Positions 49,001-59,594 of a stretch of DNA of 64,000 bases are shown here, piece by piece. Under the pieces are notes generated by a model. It was not told the origin of the DNA, did not search any database, and was given only the letters and a program-made list of their open reading frames with translations. This stretch comes from Petunia secreta (taxonomy: Eukaryota; Streptophyta; Magnoliopsida; Solanales; Solanaceae), in the NCBI GenBank assembly GCA_029990175.1, contig JARKIP010000049.1, positions 11,696,001 through 11,760,000 on the forward strand, read 5' to 3'. Position 1 is the stretch's first letter; each line of letters starts with the position of its first letter. The position numbers and the translations under genes are program-made.

Positions 49001-52000
49001 GTAGATTTGTATAGTCAACCACAACTACCTTGGGATTGAAGCAGAGTAGGTTGATTGTGCATCAAGACAAATCAAGTGGGCAGGCAAGACAGCTTTTGGC
49101 TGGATTGTGACCATCTTCAAATTATTTTGTAATGTGTAACTGTTTCTCATATATTTTTGGCTATATATGAGTTGAAGGTGCATTAGTCTGGGCCATTGTA
49201 GCAGCAAATTTTACATTCTATGCAAATATATTGCCAACTTCAATAAGCAACTGTCAAGTACTTCATACAAGTTTTATTCATGTGAAGATCATTAATATAT
49301 CTACGTATCACTTGTATGAGGCTCATATGGCTGATAAGTTGCAAGGTAAATTTCAGGAGGTTTTGGCTTTAGGTGGGTTTGTGGCACATTCCCTGGCTAA
49401 ATAGGATTGTAATTTCACTTTTGGGTGGGGGTGGGCTGGATTGAATTCACTTATGGTTAGAGGGACGGCAAAACGGACTAATATCTCTAGCAACTTTCCA
49501 CTTGAGTAGCAAAACAATAGTAAACTGCAAATGCATCGTTTGATGAGCAAAAACACTGACAACATGCTGACTAGATTGCAGCATTTGCTAAAGCCTATTC
49601 TCCTTTCTACTGAATTCTCCTTTATCGTCTTATTCCTTCTTTGTTCTTTTGCAGGACGTCCTGCTGTACAATTTTTTTGGATCATCGCCAATTAAGAATC
49701 AGTGGAGAGTAGTATATGAGTTCATGAGAGAGCAAGGTTTACTGGATATGACGTTCACAAGTTTCTCTGAAGCAAGACACAGTATCTTGTGCTCTGAACT
49801 AAAGCAGCTTTATGTCGCGATCACTAGAACGAGGCAACGCTTATGGATATGTGAAAGTAGAGAAGAATTTTCTAAGCCTATGTTTGATTACTGGAGAAGA
49901 TTGTGTCTAGTGGAAACAAGGGAGATTGATGACTCACTTGCAGAAGCTATGCAAACTTCTAGCAGTCCGGAGGAGTGGAAATCCAGGGGAGTGAAGGTCA
50001 AATTGATTTGCCTTGTTCCATTACTATTACCACATTCCTCTGTTCAACTTTCTTTTGTGTTGCTATATGTGCCTCTCGACGTTTACTGGCCCTCATAAAG
50101 TGCTTTAATGTTGTCATGCAGCTATTTTGGGAGAAAAACTATGAAATGGCAATCATGTGCTTTGAAAAAGCAGGAGAAACGAATTGGGAGAAGAGGGCAA
50201 AGGCAGCTGGATTCAGGGCAGCTGCTGAGCGAATTCGTGATTCAAATCCCAAAGAGTCTTGCACGTACCTACGTGAGGCTGCTGAAATATTTGATTCTAT
50301 TGGAAGGTTTGAGTCTGCAGCAGAATGTTTTTATGACTTGCGGGAGTACAAACGAGCAGGTAAAGAGTGGTGTTATTACGTGGAAGAGTTTCCTCACCTT
50401 TTCAAGAGTTACTTTCTTACCGGGCATATTCTTTCAACTCTTAAATTATGTGCCTTCTTAGCATTTTCATAATTTACATTTCTTAAGGACTTGTATCCAA
50501 GTTTCTAGCTCTAGTAGTATACATCTCAGAACATATCTTAAGGGATAATAAAGTGTTACTTCTATGCTAGGTAAACCTCGAGGGACTTATTGTCTAAGTT
50601 TACGTTCTTCTTATCCGAGGTCTCCCCTCCCCATGCGCTCCCCCAAAACCTTGAAACAAAAAAACTTCGCTCAATGGCATCTCTTTATTTAATTAACTGG
50701 TTGTTAAATGAAAAAACAGCAGTGTGTACCAGTACCTCATTCATTTGAAATGGGGCTATTGGTATGTCCCGATGCCATGGTTATCTATGGAGGTTATTGC
50801 TCCAGTGCCAAATAGACAATATTTTCCACCTTCCCTTTTTGAACTATCCTCGTTTTTGAGTTGATAACTAGAGAATGCTTCAGTCTTGCTTTGCATCAGT
50901 TTTATATCATGACTAAGCAACATTGTTTTCTTATTTGGTTGTTTTGTGATCTTCGTTAATCTGCAAAACTTTTATCCGCAGGGAAAATTTATTTGGAGAA
51001 GTGTGGAAAACCTGATCTGCTAAAAGCTGCAGAGTGTTTTACACTGGCTGGATGCTATGAAAAGGCAGCAGAGGTTTATGCAAAAGGCAATTATTTCTCG
51101 GAGTGCTTGTCAGTGTGCACCAAAGGAAAATGTTTTGAAGTGGGCTTGAAATATGTCGAATACTGGAAACAACATGCTCTTCAGGGTAGTACCCTGGGGA
51201 GAAGTGCGAATGAAATTGACAAAATTGAGGAGGAGTTCCTAGAGAAATGTGCTTTATATTATTTTGAGCTAAATGACACAGGATCCATGATGAAATTCGT
51301 CAAAGCATTCCCTTTAATGGACATGAAACGTAGATTTTTGAAGTCTGTGAATTGCCTTGATGAGCTGTTGTTGTTAGAAGAAGAACTAGGAAACTTCATA
51401 GAAGCTGCAGAAATTGCTCGGCTAGGAGGGAATATTCTTCATGAAGCGGATCTATTAGGGAAGTCAGGGGATTTTGACAATGCATCCTCACTCATCGTTC
51501 TATACGTTCTCTCGAATTCCCTATGGCTCCCGGGAAGTAAAGGTTGGCCTCCAAAGTCATTCCCACAAAAGGAGGAACTTTTGAAGAAGGTAATCTCATT
51601 TGCGAGGCATGGGTCCAACTCTGAAGCCATGTGCACTCTGGTTAAAGTTTTATCAAATGTGTCATGTGACTGGTCTGGCTTGAAGTACCTTTTCATTGCG
51701 TCTCAGCAATGTAAGAGTCTAATTGGTGAATTTTTGTGCTGTAGAAAAATATTGGATTTCCATTTTGAAAATAATGTGGCAAAGTATGTTTGGGATGTTA
51801 AGTTATCCGCCAACATACATAGTTCCGAAGAATTGATGTCATGCAGCCAAGTTAGTGTCCGGACACTGGTTCACTTTTGGAGTTTGTGGAAGAAGACCAT
51901 CTTTGATCTTCTTGAATCTCTTGAGGGCCTTGACACAGAAGCTGTTGGTGAATATGATAGCTTTTGTAATTTCTGCCTGAATTACTTTGGTGCTAGGCAG

Positions 52001-54742
52001 CAATTGAAGGATTGCGACATTACATATGTTCTGGTGCATCCGACATCTGAGTGGGTCAATAAAATTAACCATAGTTTCATTAGACGGACCAAAAAGTTGG
52101 TATCTGTTGATGCTCGGCATTTTATTTCGGCCGCTCGACATCACTGGCATACAGAGTTACTTGTTGTTGGTCTGAAGGTTCTGGAAACTCTTGAATCCCT
52201 TTATAAGTTGGCTGCTACTTCAATGTCCCTTTTCCGGCAAAGCTTGTGCCTTCTGAATATATATGATGTTGCAAAGTTTTTAAGCGAGTCCAAAGACCTT
52301 GATTCTAAAAGTTTTGAGTGGAGAATTCGGAATTTTTTGAGACTGTCATCCAATTACTTTGAAAAAGTATTCCCCCTTGACCCCCGGCAATCATTGGAGG
52401 AGAATATGATTTCTCTAAGGAGAACAGAGCTTTCTTATGACTTACTGCAAGAAATCATCCATCAAGATATTAACACCAGAGGTACTCTGAGCTATGGACA
52501 GATTGGAAGGGTGGCGATCATTTGGCTTGCCTCTGGAAAACCTTCTAAAGATCTGTACAAGCAAATTGTTGGAAGAATTCCAACAGAACAATGGAAATCA
52601 TTCATGGAAAGTCTCATTAGCATGATAGCGATCGAGTACACCGAAGAATGTCCATCAGGCAATGGCATTGATGGAGGCAAAACCTTGAATTCTCATAAAG
52701 TTTTACCATCGATTAACAGTGATCATGGCAGTTTTCAAAGGTCCTCAAGTAATCCAATTGAGGCTCTGGATTTTACATTTGTTCAGAAATTTTATGAAGC
52801 TTTGCATGATACCTACAATGTGAATTGGATTGGACTGAACGACTATATATCTCCTGCTTGTTTCTTGTATCTTATTGATCGATTTTTGTTGCTGGTGTCG
52901 CAATGTCGTGGATCTTTCTTCACTACAAAATCTTCATTGGTGGAATGGGCCCTACCAACTTCTAGGCTTGCAACAAATAGGCAGGCTATGGTTAAATTTT
53001 ATGACTTAATTCTTGTGATGGTACAACATTTCATTTTAAACAAAGTTAGTACAATTGAATGGATTTCACGATCTAAGCTTAATGTTTGGGCATACTATAA
53101 GATAATGGTCTTGAGATTGGTTGTTATCCTGTGCTTACTCTGCGCGAACAATGGGAGTGGGAAATACTATGATATTCTTATCCATGTGCTCAGAATCCAT
53201 GACGTCAGGAACCAGCTTCCAAAGGACTTCTATGGCATTCTTCGACCAGGATTGAAGCGCAAATACATTCAGATCAGTGAAATTGGAGAAGCGTTTCGAA
53301 GTGCCGGAGATCCTCTTTTTTTGGTCAATCTGGGTGAGAATGTTACCAAGAAGTATTCTAATGTCGTTTCTCTGCAGCTGGGAAACAACTGCACCAGAGA
53401 GTACATTATGGAGTTGCTGTTTCCATCGGCTCAACATTCCACTTCTCTAGAAGATGCGAATAATCCATGCGATACTGATCCCCCATTTTGTGGTGATCAA
53501 TTAAAGACTTTGACAGTGCCATTTTCGGAAGTGCATCCTCCGTCAGAGCAGAATCTACAAATGAATTGGGCAGTGTTTCAGGAAATATCTGATCTTTTAA
53601 AGCTTATTGTCAATGAAAATGATGGAACTTCTGCAGATATCTCAACTGTTTCTGGGAAGGTGAAGGTAATCCTAATTCTCTTATAAGTATAACTTGGAAC
53701 TTGGTAAACTGTGTGCTAGGCAAGGAGTAAATTCTTTTTGTCCTTTTCATTATTCTCTTTGTTATGGTGCTAAAATAACTTTTTTTAAGGTGTTACAATC
53801 AAGTATAGAATTCTTGACTGTTGCAATTACTCTGCCTGCGGTGAAGAAGCCTTGCGGCGGCCCTGGTGACGACATAATTCAGGAAGTGCACAGTATGCTT
53901 GAGGAACTGAAACAGCTCCATTCATTGTTGGAGACAAGGTATGCTGGTTTCTCACCACTGTTTACCTCAATCTTTTTTGGCTTGGATGATCCTGCTACCT
54001 TAAGCGGCAAGGGGCTGACACGATCTCAGTTGTTGAGATGAAATTGTTAAGGTTCAAAATATATGCTAGGGTGTAAAATCCATTTCTGAGATTCTTTCAT
54101 GCTAGAGGCAAGTCATCTTTGTAATTGTTTCCTTAGCTCTAATGATCCCCTCCTTTATGGTGCCTTCTGCTTTTATAAGGTGTCCTACTATTATATATGT
54201 AACTACTTCAGGTAAATACTCGAAAGAAAATGTTCTTTAGTCTTGATAACCTCTGCTCGCTGTCAAACTTAGATATCTTTTAGTGTGTTGAAGCAAGACT
54301 TTCATTTTCATAATAGAACCTTGCTAAAGTTTCTACCTTGATGTTGTGCAGAAATTCAGAAGTGGAAAGCGCTGAAAGACTTTCGAAGAGCTTGATGTTG
54401 AGAAAGGCCAAGCTAAAAGCTTTCTTGAATCAGTGCATTGCACCCATGGGTGACTCTGATATTGTGACACCAGAGAAGCATTGTGAGGAAAAAGGCGATT
54501 CTGTGTGTGGTAAAGTCGAAAAGATTGAGTTGTCTTCTACCACTACAGACTCTGCAAGTGTCGCACCAGCGGAGCACTGTGAGGGAAAAGGTGATGCAGC
54601 GTTCGGTGAAGTCAAGGAGATGCAATTGCCCTCTGCTGCCACCAAGTCCGAAAGCAGTAACCAGGGTGGTCAAAGCAGGCAGGAGAAAGGAAAAGGCAAG
54701 TCCAAGAAACCTAAGAAGGTGAAAAATAAAAAGAAAAAGTAA
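37061..54742 (+). CDS. TRANK1-like dual SF1 helicase-TPR protein, copy 3 (complete, 14 coding exons)
   Basis: Exons: 37061-37177, 38940-39485, 40133-41323, 41415-41742, 42469-42724, 42802-43018, 44044-44396, 44495-45028, 46435-47629, 49655-49996, 50122-50359, 50982-53665, 53790-53938 and 54352-54742. The sum is 8541 nt, or 2846 residues plus stop, with no break. Seven exons (1, 3-7 and 9) plus 10 and 11 have exactly the lengths of copy 2. First helicase: GPPGTGKT at 277-284, DEAA at 580-583, QYRMHP at 646-651 and DGFQG at 773-777. Second helicase: GRSGTGKT at 1100-1107 and IDEVQD at 1389-1394. The TPR-like region starts near 1694. All catalytic motifs are intact in both modules, so it looks functional. 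The C-terminal exon has two related units of about 27-30 residues and a Lys-rich end that could be a nuclear signal. Enzymatic role is inferred from family; pathway is unknown. Confidence 0.93.
37178..38939 (+). other. Intron 1 of copy 3
   Basis: This 1.76-kb intron runs from donor CAG|GTCTAC to acceptor TTATGTAG. It contains the solo-LTR-like element at 37302-37463. Its 3' half aligns with the 3' half of intron 1 of copy 2. Confidence 0.7.
37302..37463 (-). repeat. Solo-LTR-like (TRIM-type) element in intron 1 of copy 3
   Basis: This 162-bp element starts TGTGACAGCCCGGCTAGGA and ends GTGGGCTGGGTTGTTACA. It contains TCCCATATCGGCATAACA, shared with the element at 47833-47993 in the same orientation. 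TG..CA ends and the size fit a solo LTR of a miniature retrotransposon. No clear 5-bp target duplication was seen for this copy. Confidence 0.6.
39486..40132 (+). other. Intron 2 of copy 3
   Basis: This intron is 647 bp long against only 78 bp in copy 2 (18247-18324) and 188 bp in copy 1. The borders align with those of copy 2 and the extra 570 bp lie between. No element ends were recognised in the extra part. Confidence 0.7.
41743..42468 (+). other. Intron 4 of copy 3
   Basis: This 726-bp intron aligns with intron 4 of copy 2. It carries open stretches on both strands, but the copy 2 counterpart has stops and shifts in them, so they are not taken as exons. Confidence 0.65.
43019..44043 (+). 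other. Intron 6 of copy 3
   Basis: This 1.03-kb intron runs from donor AAG|GTATAT to acceptor TTGCTTAG. It holds the hAT-like MITE at 43197-43425. The remainder aligns with the shared parts of intron 6 of copy 2. Confidence 0.65.
43197..43425. mobile_element. hAT-like MITE in intron 6 of copy 3
   Basis: The ends CAGTAGTGGAGCCA (left) and CAGGGGCGGACCCA (right, other strand) are inverted. The flanks CATATACA (43189-43196) and CATGTACA (43426-43433) match at 7 of 8 positions. The interior repeats GAACCCCCTT-type blocks. It is related to the element in intron 1 of copy 1 by its ends. Copy 2 lacks it. Confidence 0.65.
45235..45565 (+). repeat. SINE in intron 8 of copy 3, split by a solo-LTR-like insertion
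   Basis: The left part (45235-45331) has GTGGCTTAGTGGTCAAAG, a box A-like start for a tRNA-derived SINE, then CTGCCCTCATAGACAAAAAA and GTGATTTCTTCCCATTT. The right part (45488 to about 45565) continues with TTGTTTAAGCCTTGGTGGAT. Between them lies the element 45332-45487. The same SINE, unsplit, is in intron 8 of copy 2 (23370-23530). Confidence 0.65.
45332..45487 (+). mobile_element. Solo-LTR-like (TRIM-type) element nested in the SINE
   Basis: This 156-bp element starts TGTAACAGCCCAGTCCGCTA and ends GCTGGGGTGTCACA. A perfect 5-bp duplication CATTT flanks it (45327-45331 and 45488-45492). TG..CA ends with a 5-bp duplication are the hallmark of an LTR. At this size the source would be a terminal-repeat retrotransposon in miniature. 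It has no coding capacity. Confidence 0.75.
47833..47993 (-). repeat. Solo-LTR-like (TRIM-type) element in intron 9 of copy 3
   Basis: This 161-bp element lies in reverse orientation relative to 45332-45487: TGTAACACCCCAGCTAAGGG at the left and GGGCTTGGGCTGTTACA at the right. It shares CGTGCGGGCCTAGGCCCAAA with the complement of that copy. The flanks GTATG and GTTTA are not a convincing target duplication. Confidence 0.7.
48426..48660. mobile_element. Stowaway MITE in intron 9 of copy 3, 235 bp
   Basis: It starts CTCCCCCTTCTCAATTCATA and ends ATTGGGTCGGAGGGAG, bounded by TA on each side. Ends and interior resemble the MITE at 33376-33654. It is absent from copy 2. Confidence 0.8.
50360..50981 (+). 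other. Intron 11 of copy 3
   Basis: This 622-bp intron aligns with intron 11 of copy 2 along most of its length. It runs from donor GCAG|GTAAAG to acceptor ATCCGCAG. Nothing coding was found. Confidence 0.7.
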
Positions 54743-55104
54743 AATCTACATGCCAACAATATAGTGATAGGATAGGCTCGTAGTCCTCGTACTTTACTTT
54801 TGTGCGACCTCCGACTGTATGCTGTGGATGTAAGGATGGTGAAGCAAACTCTTTTACTCAGTCTGATGTGCTGTAAATGTGTTATCAAAGGTGAGCAAAC
54901 TAGAACAATTAATGAAATGTACAAAGGTGTCCTTTGTTTGCATAATTGTCTTGGCTCAGTTCTAATTTCTGTAGACCTTTTTTACATGGTGGTTAAATGA
55001 TGGAGACTTGGACCTTGAACAAAAGCATGAGTTTGGGTTAAGCAGTAACGCTTTGTTCCAAAGTTCTACATCCGTTTTTTGTCAAAAGTTTGCGATTCAG
55101 CGTT
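54743..55104. other. 3' flank of copy 3 and junction with the gypsy element
   Basis: The first part still aligns with the 3' flank of copy 2 (GGTGAGCAAACTAGAACAAT; GTCCTTTGTTTGCATAAT near 54928-54945). Homology is lost near 54960, and the gag start lies at 55105. No LTR, primer-binding site or target duplication is visible between them, so the retrotransposon's 5' LTR is missing here. Confidence 0.55.
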
Positions 55105-56702
55105 ATGGTTGATAACGATAACAGTGGTAACAATAACGATAACAGTGGTAACAATAACGATCGGGTTGACGTTCCGTTGAACCAACAACCCATCGCCTCA
55201 ATGACAACCGAAGAATTCCAGATGTATGTTGTCACTATGCTAAGAGCTCTCCAAAGTAAACAGGACGAGCAGGCAAGCATTAATGCCGAATTTCGCGCTT
55301 CGCTGGAGGCGAAAAATAGTGCTGGTCCAAACAACACCCAGCCTTTGGCTCCTGGTGGAGGCATCCCGCTCTTCGTTCCTCCGGGCGCATTAACAGGGGG
55401 ACCTCACAACGGGGCCACGTCTGGGGCTCGGGGAACAATCCAACTGCCACACCACATTTCGGGACGGTCCCCACTGTGGCGGAGAAAACGTCCTCGGTTG
55501 ACGTTGAAAGAATGAGCAGGGAAATCGAGGCTCGCATCGAGGCGCGCGTGGAAAAGCGCCTCGAGGGCGTGCCGGGGATAACGAAGGAGGAAGACGACCT
55601 CGACATCGATCAATACAGGGAGCAGCCCTATAAGCCCGAAGCAGCTCCAGCCCCGACTCCCCCGGGCTTCAAACTCATATTCCTGAAAAAATATGATGGG
55701 ACCACCGATCCCAAAGAGCACATAAGAGAGTATATGGCCATGGTAAAGAGCAACGACTTAACGGCTATGCAGCTCGAGTCGATGTTCTTAAAGAAATTTG
55801 GTCAGTCGCTAGAGAAGGGGGCTCTTCGGTGGTATTTGTGCTTGCCAGCGGGGTCGATTTCCTCGTTTAAGGAAATGTCCAGCGCCTTTGTCAAGGCACA
55901 CACCGGGGTGCAAAAGATCCTCCAGAGGAAGGAGGATATATGTGAGGTGAAGCAGAAACCCGGCGAACCACTTAAAGAATTTCTTGAGCTATTCCACGCT
56001 GAGCGCATGGAATTGCCTCGAGTGGATGATACCTTGGCCATCATGGCATTTGAAAAGGGTATCAATAGTCGCAATTCTGGCGCTGCCGCTGAATTGCGTA
56101 AAGAGCTACAACAATATCAGGTCCTGACTTGGGAGGATCTGCATAGACGCACTTACTCCAAAATTAGATTGGAGGAAGCTGAGTTCAAGAACCAAGGTTA
56201 CCATCAACATAGCCGAGGTGAATCTTCGAATCGCGCCGAGGCGCCACGAAGTAACTCGAAGGGGAGGTATGAACCTTACACTTCGACGAGGCAGCACGTC
56301 AGCCAGAGGTTGGGGAACACCCTCGGTAATTCATATCCAACCTCTCACATAAGCCAAAGGCTCGGAGGGAAGGTCCAACCCAATGTGAACCAAAGAAACC
56401 CCTCAAGCTTCGCTTCGGTCCCAAAAAAGGATCTCCCTCGGATCCAAGACTATAACTTCAACATATCGACCTCGGAGCTGGTCAATGTTGTCAAGGGAAC
56501 AGCCGGGGTAAGGGTTCCTAAGGATATGAGAACCCCGATAGACAAAAGAGACCACAATCTGCATTGTGAATTCCATGCAGATTATGGCCACAGGACCGAG
56601 GACTGCAAAGCTTTGTGCCTTGAGGTAGCTCACCTGCTAAAAAAGGGAGTCTTGGTCGACTTCCTCACTGACAAAGGGAAAGATAATTTTTCCAAGAACT
56701 GA
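55105..56702 (+). pseudogene. Gypsy gag (capsid) region, frameshifted
   Basis: This is the structural gag protein of the retrotransposon. An ORF from ATG 55105 covers the Asn-rich start (a short tandem DNA repeat at 55109-55160) and runs to 55515 in one frame. The capsid part continues in another frame, 55476-56702, so a frameshift lies between about 55370 and 55475. The second part has the retrotransposon-gag core (KYDGTTDPKEHI at about 55689, LRWYLCLP at about 55825) and a C-terminal zinc-knuckle-like CEFHADYGHRTEDC near 56570. It ends at TGA 56700-56702, after which pol follows in the same frame. Confidence 0.8.
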
Positions 56703-57356
56703 GGTGATGGGCAACCACCTCGAGCTCCACCCCCGGAAAGAGTAGTGAACGTTATAACCGGGGGGTCAGAGGTGAACGGCGTGAATTTCGCCGCAGCCAA
56801 AAAATTTGCCAAGCTCTCCATCACCATGGAGAAAAGAACCCGAGTTGGAGGCTCGGGCAAAGACATTGTGTTCGACGACGATGAATGTGATGAGACGATG
56901 TTCCCTCATCAGGACGCTCTAGTTATCATGTTGAGGATCAACGACTCTGACATCAAAAGAGTCTTGATCGACCCCGGTAGCTCAGTTAACATTATCAGCT
57001 ACGGGGCTGTTAAGAAGATGTGGCTGAAGGGGGAAGTTGTTCCCAAGTCAACAGTGTTAACTGGCTTCAACAACTCCACGGAGAAAACATTGGGTGAGAT
57101 CACACTCAAAACGTTCGCCGAGGGGATTACCAAAGAAACACTGTTCCAAGTCATGCCCGAGGACCTAGCCTACAATGTGATCCTCAGAAGGCCATGGATC
57201 CACTCCATGGAAGCTGTCCCCTCCACTCTTCATCAAGTGATTAAATTCCCTACACCTTGGAGAGTTCAATCAATTAAAGGGGAACAACGAGTAGCAAGGG
57301 AGTGCTATTCGGTTGCGCTAAAGAATGGAGTCGCCCCGATCGGGCCAAAACAATAG
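56703..57356 (+). pseudogene. Gypsy aspartic protease region
   Basis: This is the pepsin-like protease that would process the polyprotein. The active-site region reads VLIDPGSSVNII (about 56963-56998), the Asp-x-Gly-Ser-Ser form usual in this lineage. The segment is in frame with gag before it and RT after it, separated by TGA (56700-56702) and TAG (57354-57356). Confidence 0.75.
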
Positions 57357-58514
57357 CAACGACATGAATCGGGGTCAAGCGGGGAGGACGCCCGAGGAGA
57401 AATCGAAAAGGTTCCAGCCTGTATTCAAGAGCCTCGGAAACAAAAGGCCGAGGACTCAACTATTGAAGAACTAGAATCCTTCACTCTATTGAAAGATTTT
57501 CCCAACAGGAAAATGTTTATCGGCTCGGAGTTGGACCCGGAGTCGAAAAAGGCGATTATAGAAGTTTTGAAGTCCAACCATGATTGTTTTTCCTGGTCAC
57601 ATTCAGATATGACGGGTATCGATCCGGAGATCATGACCCACAAACTGAATGTGGACCCAAAATTCACCCCGATGAAGCAGAAGAAAAGACCTCACGCCGG
57701 GGTCAAAAAGAAGGCGATCGAGGATGAGACCGCCAAACTGCAAGAAAACGGCTTCATCAGAGAAGTGAAATACCCCGAGTGGCTGGCCAATGTTGTGGTT
57801 GTACCGAAGAAGAATGGCAAGTGGAGAATGTGTGTAGATTACACTGACCTAAACAAAGCTTGCCCCAAAGATTCATATCCATTACCATAAATTGACAGGT
57901 TAATAGACTCCACGGCTGGACATAAACTATTGACCTTCTTGGATGCATATTCGGGCTATAATCAAATTCTCATGGACCCGAAGGACGAGGAGAAGACCTC
58001 GTTCATCACTGACCGAGGTACTTTCTGTTACAAGGTGATGCCCTTCGGTCTGAAGAACGCCGGGGCGACATACCAAAGGTTGGTGTGTCGCATGTTTAAA
58101 GAATATATTGGAAAGTCTATGGAAGTCTACATAGACGATATGCTCATCAAATCGATCCAAATGGAGGATCATTTGAACCATCTGAGGGAAGCCTTTGCTG
58201 TGTTGAGGCAATACGGTATGAAATTGAACCATGAGAAGTGCGCATTCGGCGTAGGATCAGGAAAATTCTTAGGTTTCATTGTCTCTGAACGAGGAATCGA
58301 GGCCAACCCAGATAAAATCAGAGCGATTGAGGAAATCCCCAAGGAGCTAACCGGGGTAAAAGAAGTTCAATGTTTGACTGGCCGAGTCGCTGCCTTGAGT
58401 CGTTTCATCTCAAGGTCCTCGGAGCGATGCCACAAGTTCTTCTCCGTTTTGAGGAAAAATAATAACTTCGAGTGGACACCGGAGTGTAAACAAGCGTTGA
58501 GAGATTTGAAATAA
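57357..58514 (+). pseudogene. Gypsy reverse transcriptase region
   Basis: This is the RT domain. It has a PKKNGKWRMCVDYTDLN block at about 57807-57857, LDAYSGYNQI at about 57939-57968, MPFGLKNAGATYQ at about 58038-58076 and the catalytic YIDD at about 58129-58140. It is interrupted by TAA at 57888-57890, between the DYTDLN and LDAYSGY blocks, and ends at TAA 58512-58514. The frame is kept across the stops. Confidence 0.85.
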
Positions 58515-59594
58515 TACTTGGCTAACGGACCGTTGCTTGCCAAGCCAAAAGAAGGAGAGACATTGCTGGTCTACTTGGCGGTGTCCGAGGTGTCAGTCAG
58601 CGCTGTGCTGGTTCGGGAGGAAGATGACAAACAACAGCCCATCTATTATGTGAGCAAGACACTCCTCGATGCTGAAACCAGGTACCCGCACTTGGAGAAA
58701 TTAGCACTTGCTTTACTTATTACTGCTCGGAAACTACGGCCCTATTTTCAATGTCACCCAATAGCAGTAGTTTCCACCTTCCCCTTGAGAAATATATTAC
58801 ACAAACCGGAGTTATCGGGGAGGTTATCCAAATGGGCGGTAGAGCTAAGTGAGTATGACATTACTTATCAACCTCAGACTGCCATAAAGTCTCAAGTCCT
58901 GGCAGACTTCGTAGCTGATTTTAGTATTGGAATTTTGCCCGAGGCGGAAAAGAAAAACTCCATGGCAAAAGGAGCCTCTTCAGGACTGTGGATACTTTAC
59001 ACCGATGGGGCGACAAACTCCAAAGGTTCGGGATTAGGCATGGTCTTGAGAGCACCCACCAGGGAAAAGGTCAGGCATTCGGTTCGGTTAAAAAAAGTAA
59101 CCAACAACGAAGCGGAATATGAGGCAGCTCTAGCAGGCTTGGAGCTGGCTAAAGAAATGGGGGTTGAAAGAATCGAACTGAGATGTGACTCACAATTGGT
59201 AGTGAACCAGATCCTCCGTGATTATACGGCTCGGGAGCCCAGAATGCAGGTATACTTGGATCGAGCACAAAGGATCTTAGCACAATTCCAAGAATGGCAA
59301 ATTAAACAAGTGCCTTGGGAGGAGAATACCGAGGCTGATGCCTTGGCAAATCTTGGTTCGGCGATCGACGAAACCCACTTGGGGACTGATTCAGTTGTTC
59401 GGTTGCTATCCGCACAAATGAGGGAGATGAAATTGCAAGTTAATTCAGTGGATAACCGATGGGATTGGCGAAGTAAGTTCATCTCCTACTTCGACTCGGG
59501 GACTGTCCCCCAAGATAGAAAAGAAGCAAGGAAGTTGAGGACCCAAGCAGCCTCGTATCACTTGATCGAGGGCAACTTATACAAAAGATTGTAA
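58515..59594 (+). pseudogene. Gypsy double RNase H region
   Basis: The first part (to about 58900) is the usual gypsy RNase H, decayed at its first Asp, with YYVSKTLLDAETRY at about 58646-58687. The second part (about 58985-59400) is a separate archaeal-type RNase H with YTDGATNSKGSG, NNEAEYEAALAGL and CDSQLV motifs. Two RNase H domains in tandem mark the Tat lineage. The segment ends at TAA 59592-59594. Confidence 0.8.

Larger units (their letters stand above)
47630..49654 (+). other. Intron 9 of copy 3 (GC-AG intron)
   Basis: This 2.0-kb intron begins GCAAGT after CAG, as in copy 2, and ends TTTTGCAG. It is longer than in copy 2 because of two insertions, the solo-LTR-like element at 47833-47993 and a Stowaway MITE at 48426-48660. 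Confidence 0.85.

Noticed and set aside
56700..56702. TGA between gag and protease as programmed stop readthrough
   Set aside because: Such signals exist in some retroelements, but this copy has five more stops in the same frame, so simple decay is the better explanation.
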